Assembly (NCBI GenBank): GCA_016937575.1
Contig: JAFHKN010000002.1
Coordinates: 2,542,001 to 2,606,000, forward strand
Source of the DNA: Roseomonas aeriglobus
GTDB taxonomy: Bacteria > Pseudomonadota > Alphaproteobacteria > Sphingomonadales > Sphingomonadaceae
Direction of reading: 5' to 3'
DNA length: 64,000 nt
A program made the position numbers and the translations under genes. Positions 59,589 through 64,000 of the stretch are shown here, in pieces. The notes beneath the pieces are model-generated. The model was not told where the DNA came from. It saw only the letters and a program-made list of their open reading frames with translations, and did not search any database. Position 1 is the stretch's first letter, and each line of letters opens with the position of its first letter.

Positions 59589-60857
59589 ATGGAATTCGCG
59601 CGCGGAATCGAGGACGGCACCGATTCGCTGCCCGCAGAGGCGCCCGCCGGCAGCGACCGGGGCGAGATGCCGTTGGTGCTGGGCGACGAGCGCCGGATGC
59701 ACGTTCGCGCCTATAATCACTGGGTGTCGCTGCTGCAGGGCCGCGCCTATCCGTCGATCGAGGACCTCGATCCCGCGTCGATCGCCGATTTCGGACCGCA
59801 CAGCGTCCTGCTCGACTTCACCTCGGGGATCGAGGATCCGCGAATCGCCTTTCTCGGCCGCGCATTGCGCGAGGAAGGCGATCTGGACGGCAGCGTGGAG
59901 CGAATTTCGCACGTGCCCAGCCGCTCGCTGATATCGCGCCTGACCGATCATTATCTGCAGATCATCGCGAATCGCGCACCGATCGGCTTCGAGGCCGAGT
60001 TCGTCAGCACGCGCGGTCACAACACGCTCTATCGCGGCATATTGATGCCCTTTTCGTCGAACGGCGAGGCGATCGATTTCATCTACGGCGTCATCAACTG
60101 GAAAGAGATGGTCGACGCCGGGACAGAGGCGCAGCTGATTGCCGACCTGACGGCGGCGCGGCGTGTCGCGCCGGTCATGGCGCCCGCCCCGCAAGTCTGG
60201 GCCGATGGGCCGGGATCGGCGTTCGACGAGATGCCGGCGGCCGAGCCTGCGGTGCTGCCGGCCGATGCGAGCCTGTACGACCGCCTGGCCTGTGCGCGCG
60301 AAAGCGCGGACGCCTTTGCCGCAAGCGAGGGCCGCAGCCGCGGTGCGCTGTACCAGGCGCTGGGCCATGCCCATGGCATCGCCGTCGCGGCTGCCGGCGA
60401 ACCCGAGGCATTGGCCGAGATGCTGAGCGACGCCGGTCTCAAGAAACAGGCACGCGCACCGATGACGCCGATCGTGAAGCTGGTCTTCGGCGCCGAGTAC
60501 GACAAGACGCGCTTGACCGAGTTCGCGTCCGTCCTGACCCATGCCGAGCGGCACGAGGTCGGCGTCGGCGGGCTGGTCGCCTACCTTGAAAGCTTTCCCG
60601 GGGGGATCAAGGGTATCGTCGGGGCCGAACGCGCGCTGCGCCGCAAGCCGCAGGCGGAAGCGACGCAATGGGACAGCATCGCCGCCGAGCTGCGGGCCCG
60701 ACCGCCGCTGGCGCATGTCGATATCGCGCGTGCCGGTGAAGGCGAGTTCGTCGTGTTGCTGGCGCGCAGCGATGCGGCCGGCGGGTTGGACGTCGTCGCC
60801 TGTGTCGAAGGCGACAAGGCGCTCACCGAACGTGCGGTCCGTCGCGCGGCCGCCTGA
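59589..60857 (+). CDS. PAS-domain protein
   Basis: 422 aa. The N-terminal third (HVRAYNHWVSLLQGRAYPSIEDLDPASIADFGPHSVLLDF...LISRLTDHYLQIIANRAPIGFEAEFV...LYRGILMPFSSNGEAIDFIYGVINWKE) is a PAS_5-type sensor domain. The remainder is Ala-rich and unrecognised. The ATG at 59589 was chosen because it is the last start before the conserved domain and follows a plausible spacer. Chromosomal gene, typical of sphingomonads, upstream of glutamate dehydrogenase. Confidence 0.75.
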   Translation: MEFARGIEDGTDSLPAEAPAGSDRGEMPLVLGDERRMHVRAYNHWVSLLQGRAYPSIEDLDPASIADFGPHSVLLDFTSGIEDPRIAFLGRALREEGDLDGSVERISHVPSRSLISRLTDHYLQIIANRAPIGFEAEFVSTRGHNTLYRGILMPFSSNGEAIDFIYGVINWKEMVDAGTEAQLIADLTAARRVAPVMAPAPQVWADGPGSAFDEMPAAEPAVLPADASLYDRLACARESADAFAASEGRSRGALYQALGHAHGIAVAAAGEPEALAEMLSDAGLKKQARAPMTPIVKLVFGAEYDKTRLTEFASVLTHAERHEVGVGGLVAYLESFPGGIKGIVGAERALRRKPQAEATQWDSIAAELRARPPLAHVDIARAGEGEFVVLLARSDAAGGLDVVACVEGDKALTERAVRRAAA

Positions 60858-60920
60858 AAAGTCACGAAATAAAATTACGCAAGCCTTGAGCCCGCCGCCG
60901 ACCCGGCGCATAGAGCGGGC

Positions 60921-63900
60921 ATGGCAAACATGACCAGTTCGCTGTCGGATGCGCTTGCCGCCCGACTGATCGAAGGCGCCCTGCCGGGAGAGATCGAAGG
61001 CCTGACCGCGGCCGAGCGGACGGAGGCGGCCGCCTTCGTCGCGCAGACCGCCGCCAGCCGTCCGCCCGGCACCCCCGCCATTGCGCTCGAGATGGTGGAA
61101 GGCGGCGGCCACCGACGCCGCATGCGCCTGGCCGTGATCAACGACGACATGCCATTCCTGGTCGATTCGATCGCGGCGACCATCGCCGCGCACGACGTGC
61201 CGATCGACCGCGTGATCCATCCGGTCGTCCTCGCCAAGCGCGACGCGGCGGGCACGCTGCTCGCCATCGGCGAGGGCAGTTTCGAATCGATGGTCTACAT
61301 CGAGATGCACCGCGCGGATGCGAAGGTGCGCCGCGCGATCGAATCCGAACTGGCGCGCAACCTGGCGCATGTCCGCAGCGCGGTCGCCGATTGGCCGGCG
61401 CTGCAGGCAGCGATGCGTGCCGATGCGTCGAAGCTGGTCGGCGAAGGCAATATCGAAGGCGGCACGCTGCTCCAGTGGTTCAACGACCGTGCGATGACGC
61501 TGCTGGGCCATGAAAGCTGGTATCGCGACGGCCGGCACGAAAACGCGCTGGGCATCGCGCGGCATGAGTTCGACGTGCCGCTGCTCGCCGAACGATCGCG
61601 CGCGACCGCGATCGATTTCTTCGAGAAGGGCGGCAGCGCGCCGCTGCTGCTGAAGTCCAACTGCATCGCGACCGTCCACCGCCGCGTTCCGCTCGACCTC
61701 GTCATCCTGCCGATCCGCGAGGGCGGGAAGGTCACCGGGCTGTCGCTGCACGCCGGGCTCTGGACCTCGGGCGCGCTCCACGCCTCCCCGCGCGACGTGC
61801 CGGTGCTGCGCGAGCGCCTGGCGATGATGGAGGCCAAGTTCGGCTTCGATCCCAAGGGCCATACCGGCAAGGCGCTGACCCACGCGCTGACCGCCCTGCC
61901 CCACGACCTGACCGCGGCGTTCCAGCCGGCCGAGCTGGAACGCCTGGCGCTGACCGCGATGAGCCTGGCGGACCGCCCGCGTCCGAAGCTCGAAATGGTG
62001 AAGTCGGCGCTCGGCCGGCACATCTTCGCCTTCGTCTGGCTGCCGCGCGACGACGTGACGACGGCGCGCCGCCTGGCGATCGGGGACATGCTGGCGAAGG
62101 CGGCCGATGCGACCGTGCTCAACTGGTCGATCGCGCTGGAGGACGGCGTGGTCGCGCTGCTGCGCTACACGCTCGACGTGCGCGACAGCAGTAAGACGCC
62201 CGACGTCGCCGCGCTGGATGCCGAGCTGGAGCGGATGGTCCGCGGTTGGGTGCCCGCGATCGAAGCCGCGCTGATCGAGCAGGTCGGCGACACGCGTGGC
62301 ACGCGGCTGGCGCTGCGCTTCGCCAATGCGTTCCCCAACGGCTACCGGATGCATTACCCGCCCGAAGCCGCGGCGCAGGACATCCTGCAGCTGGGCGAGC
62401 TGTCGGGCCCGAACAGCCGGTCGATCCGCATTACGCCCGCAACCAGGCCCGACGAGCGCCGTGTGAAGCTCTACCGCCTGGGCGGCGCACTCGCGCTGTC
62501 GGATGCGGTGCCGGTGTTCGAGAATTTCGGCTTCCGCGTGATCGAGGAAGTGCCGGTTCCGCTGACCGATGCGGACGGCGCATTCGTGCATGACTTCCTG
62601 GTGTCGCTGCCCGCCGATGCCGGCGACTTCGACGTCGCCACCGTCGAGGCTGCGGTCGGCGCCGTGCTGGAGGGTCGCGCGGAGAACGACGCGTTCAACC
62701 GGCTGATCGTCGAAGCGGCGATGGACCCGAAGGCGGTGGTTCTGTTCCGCGCCTGGTTCCGCTATCTGCGTCAGGCCGGCCTCACCTATGGCCTGGTGAC
62801 GGTCGTCGATGCGATCCGCCGCGCGCCCAAGGTCGCGACCGCGCTGATCGAGCGCTTCGTCGCCGCGCACGACCCGATGGCTGGCGATCGCGACGCGCGC
62901 ATCGCTGCGGCCGATCGTGCCGTGCTCGACGGGCTCGACAAGGTCGCGGGCGTCGACGACGATCGCATCCTCCGCACGATCCACGGCGTCATCACCGCGA
63001 CGCTGCGCACCAACGCCTTCGCCCCGGCCGCCGCCGAAGCGCTGGCGTTCAAGCTCGATTCGGCGAAGGTGCCGGGCCTGCCCAAGCCGCTGCCGTGGCG
63101 CGAAATCTGGGTGTACAGCCCACGCGTCGAGGGCATCCACCTGCGCGCCGGCCCGGTCGCCCGTGGCGGCCTGCGCTGGTCCGACCGCCGCGACGACTTC
63201 CGCACAGAGATTTTGGGCCTGATGAAGGCGCAGCGCGTGAAGAACGCGGTCATCGTGCCGACGGGCGCCAAGGGCGGCTTTTACGCCAAGCAGCTGCCCA
63301 ACCCCGCGATCGACCGCGACGCGTGGTTCGCGGAAGGGACCGAGAGCTACCGAATCTTCATCCGCACATTGCTGTCGATCACCGACAATCTCGTCGAGAA
63401 CACGGTCGTGCATCCGGAGGGCGTCACCGTGCTCGACGGCGACGATCCCTATTTCGTCGTCGCCGCCGACAAGGGCACCGCGACGTTCAGCGACGTTGCC
63501 AACGCGATCGCGCTCGAACGCGGTTTCTGGCTGGGCGACGCCTTCGCATCCGGTGGCTCGGTCGGCTATGACCATAAGGCGATGGGCATCACCGCCAAGG
63601 GCGCGTGGGTTTCGGTCCAGCGCCACTTCGCCGAAAAAGGCATCGACGTGCAGACGCAGTCGATCGACGTCGCCGGCTGCGGTGACATGTCGGGCGACGT
63701 GTTCGGCAACGGCATGCTGCTGTCGAAGGCGATCCGCCTGGTCGCCGCCTTCGATCACCGCCACATCTTCCTCGACCCCACGCCCGACCCCGCGGCATCG
63801 TGGGAAGAGCGCAATCGCATGTTCCAGCTGCCGCGCTCCAGCTGGGCGGACTATGACGCCAAGCTCATCTCGAAGGGCGGCGGCGTCTTCTCGCGCGCCG

Positions 63901-64000
63901 ACAAGTCGGTGAAGCTGTCGAAGGAAGCCGCCGCGGTGCTGGGTATCGAGCCCGGCGAGATCGAGCCGGCCGCGCTCATTTCCGCGATCCTGAAGGCCCC
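60921..64000 (+). CDS. gdhB: NAD-specific glutamate dehydrogenase (large type), 3' end outside window
   Basis: 1026 codons are visible without a stop; family members are about 1,550-1,600 aa. N-terminal ACT-like regulatory part (LAVINDDMPFLVDSIAATIAAHDVPIDRVIHPVV), the middle domain, then the catalytic start (RAGPVARGGLRWSDRRDDFRTEILGLMKAQRVKNAVIVPTGAKGGFYAKQL) with the substrate-binding Lys, and GCGDMSGDVFGNGMLLS of the Rossmann part. It oxidises glutamate to 2-oxoglutarate with NAD. A 1,499-codon antisense frame across this gene is a codon-bias artefact. Confidence 0.93.
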   Translation, partial: MANMTSSLSDALAARLIEGALPGEIEGLTAAERTEAAAFVAQTAASRPPGTPAIALEMVEGGGHRRRMRLAVINDDMPFLVDSIAATIAAHDVPIDRVIHPVVLAKRDAAGTLLAIGEGSFESMVYIEMHRADAKVRRAIESELARNLAHVRSAVADWPALQAAMRADASKLVGEGNIEGGTLLQWFNDRAMTLLGHESWYRDGRHENALGIARHEFDVPLLAERSRATAIDFFEKGGSAPLLLKSNCIATVHRRVPLDLVILPIREGGKVTGLSLHAGLWTSGALHASPRDVPVLRERLAMMEAKFGFDPKGHTGKALTHALTALPHDLTAAFQPAELERLALTAMSLADRPRPKLEMVKSALGRHIFAFVWLPRDDVTTARRLAIGDMLAKAADATVLNWSIALEDGVVALLRYTLDVRDSSKTPDVAALDAELERMVRGWVPAIEAALIEQVGDTRGTRLALRFANAFPNGYRMHYPPEAAAQDILQLGELSGPNSRSIRITPATRPDERRVKLYRLGGALALSDAVPVFENFGFRVIEEVPVPLTDADGAFVHDFLVSLPADAGDFDVATVEAAVGAVLEGRAENDAFNRLIVEAAMDPKAVVLFRAWFRYLRQAGLTYGLVTVVDAIRRAPKVATALIERFVAAHDPMAGDRDARIAAADRAVLDGLDKVAGVDDDRILRTIHGVITATLRTNAFAPAAAEALAFKLDSAKVPGLPKPLPWREIWVYSPRVEGIHLRAGPVARGGLRWSDRRDDFRTEILGLMKAQRVKNAVIVPTGAKGGFYAKQLPNPAIDRDAWFAEGTESYRIFIRTLLSITDNLVENTVVHPEGVTVLDGDDPYFVVAADKGTATFSDVANAIALERGFWLGDAFASGGSVGYDHKAMGITAKGAWVSVQRHFAEKGIDVQTQSIDVAGCGDMSGDVFGNGMLLSKAIRLVAAFDHRHIFLDPTPDPAASWEERNRMFQLPRSSWADYDAKLISKGGGVFSRADKSVKLSKEAAAVLGIEPGEIEPAALISAILKA

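Noticed and set aside
59265-63764. A 1,499-codon open frame on the minus strand across glutamate dehydrogenase
   Set aside because: It is exactly antisense to a well-recognised gene with family motifs along its length. High-GC codon bias (few TA-containing codons) leaves such antisense frames open. Arg/His/Gly-rich composition and no recognisable domain.
1-64000. CRISPR arrays, rRNA genes, riboswitches
   Set aside because: No regularly spaced direct repeats, no rRNA-like sequence and no recognisable riboswitch consensus were seen. Only one tRNA was found.

Overview
The window looks like a high-GC alphaproteobacterial chromosome of the Sphingomonadaceae type. I infer this from gene content and protein style: STN-type TonB receptors with FecI/FecR, an Atxe2-like lasso-peptide isopeptidase, MipA/OmpV, NodT efflux lipoprotein, and a large NAD-glutamate dehydrogenase. 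No taxonomic search was possible.

Layout. (1) 1-14.4 kb is a peptide and amino-acid scavenging neighbourhood: a TonB-dependent receptor cut by the window edge, an M14 carboxypeptidase, two secreted amidohydrolases, a DUF442-type sulfurtransferase, a cystathionine beta-lyase, a class V PLP enzyme and a dicarboxylate/amino-acid:cation symporter. Two decayed transporter relics lie between them. (2) 14.6-22.1 kb is a broken lasso-peptide uptake locus: an IS5 scrap, then FecI, FecR, an STN TonB receptor and a truncated isopeptidase. It is followed by an IS256-family element whose other flank is a different broken locus (trehalase and sugar MFS). The lasso precursor and maturation genes are absent. 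(3) 22.2-32.4 kb holds envelope and efflux genes: DUF4142 protein, TetR-ABC1 kinase operon, MCE protein, two hotdog thioesterases, MipA, and an EmrA-EmrB-NodT tripartite pump.

(4) About 32.5-59.4 kb is an integrated mobile element. It has a large MobA/MobL relaxase and a small relaxase-like protein, a PolB-type 3'-5' exonuclease, a ParB-like protein, many unknown proteins, and a large serine recombinase whose last codons lie inside a tRNA-Thr gene. No type IV secretion genes were seen, so it looks mobilizable rather than self-transmissible. It carries two notable cargo modules. The first is an overlapping eight-gene minus-strand operon (46319 to 38873): a 30-codon leader ORF, a SMEK-type STAND NTPase, a 121-aa protein, a 132-aa SNSSS-motif protein, a radical SAM/SPASM enzyme, a DUF4365 nuclease-like protein, an EVE-HNH endonuclease and a basic 173-aa protein. 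It has the composition of a defence system and I do not recognise the combination. The second (47311-50053) is an AAA-like protein, a ubiquitin-like protein and a ThiF/E1 enzyme, with no recognisable E2 or JAB protease. An 11-bp motif, GTTACATCGTC, occurs four times in this element. Three copies lie 30-55 bp before genes (including the ParB-like gene and the recombinase pair) and one lies upstream of the relaxase, which suggests a shared promoter or operator.

(5) 59.4-64 kb is ordinary chromosome: tRNA-Thr(CGU), a PAS-domain protein and the 5' part of NAD-glutamate dehydrogenase.
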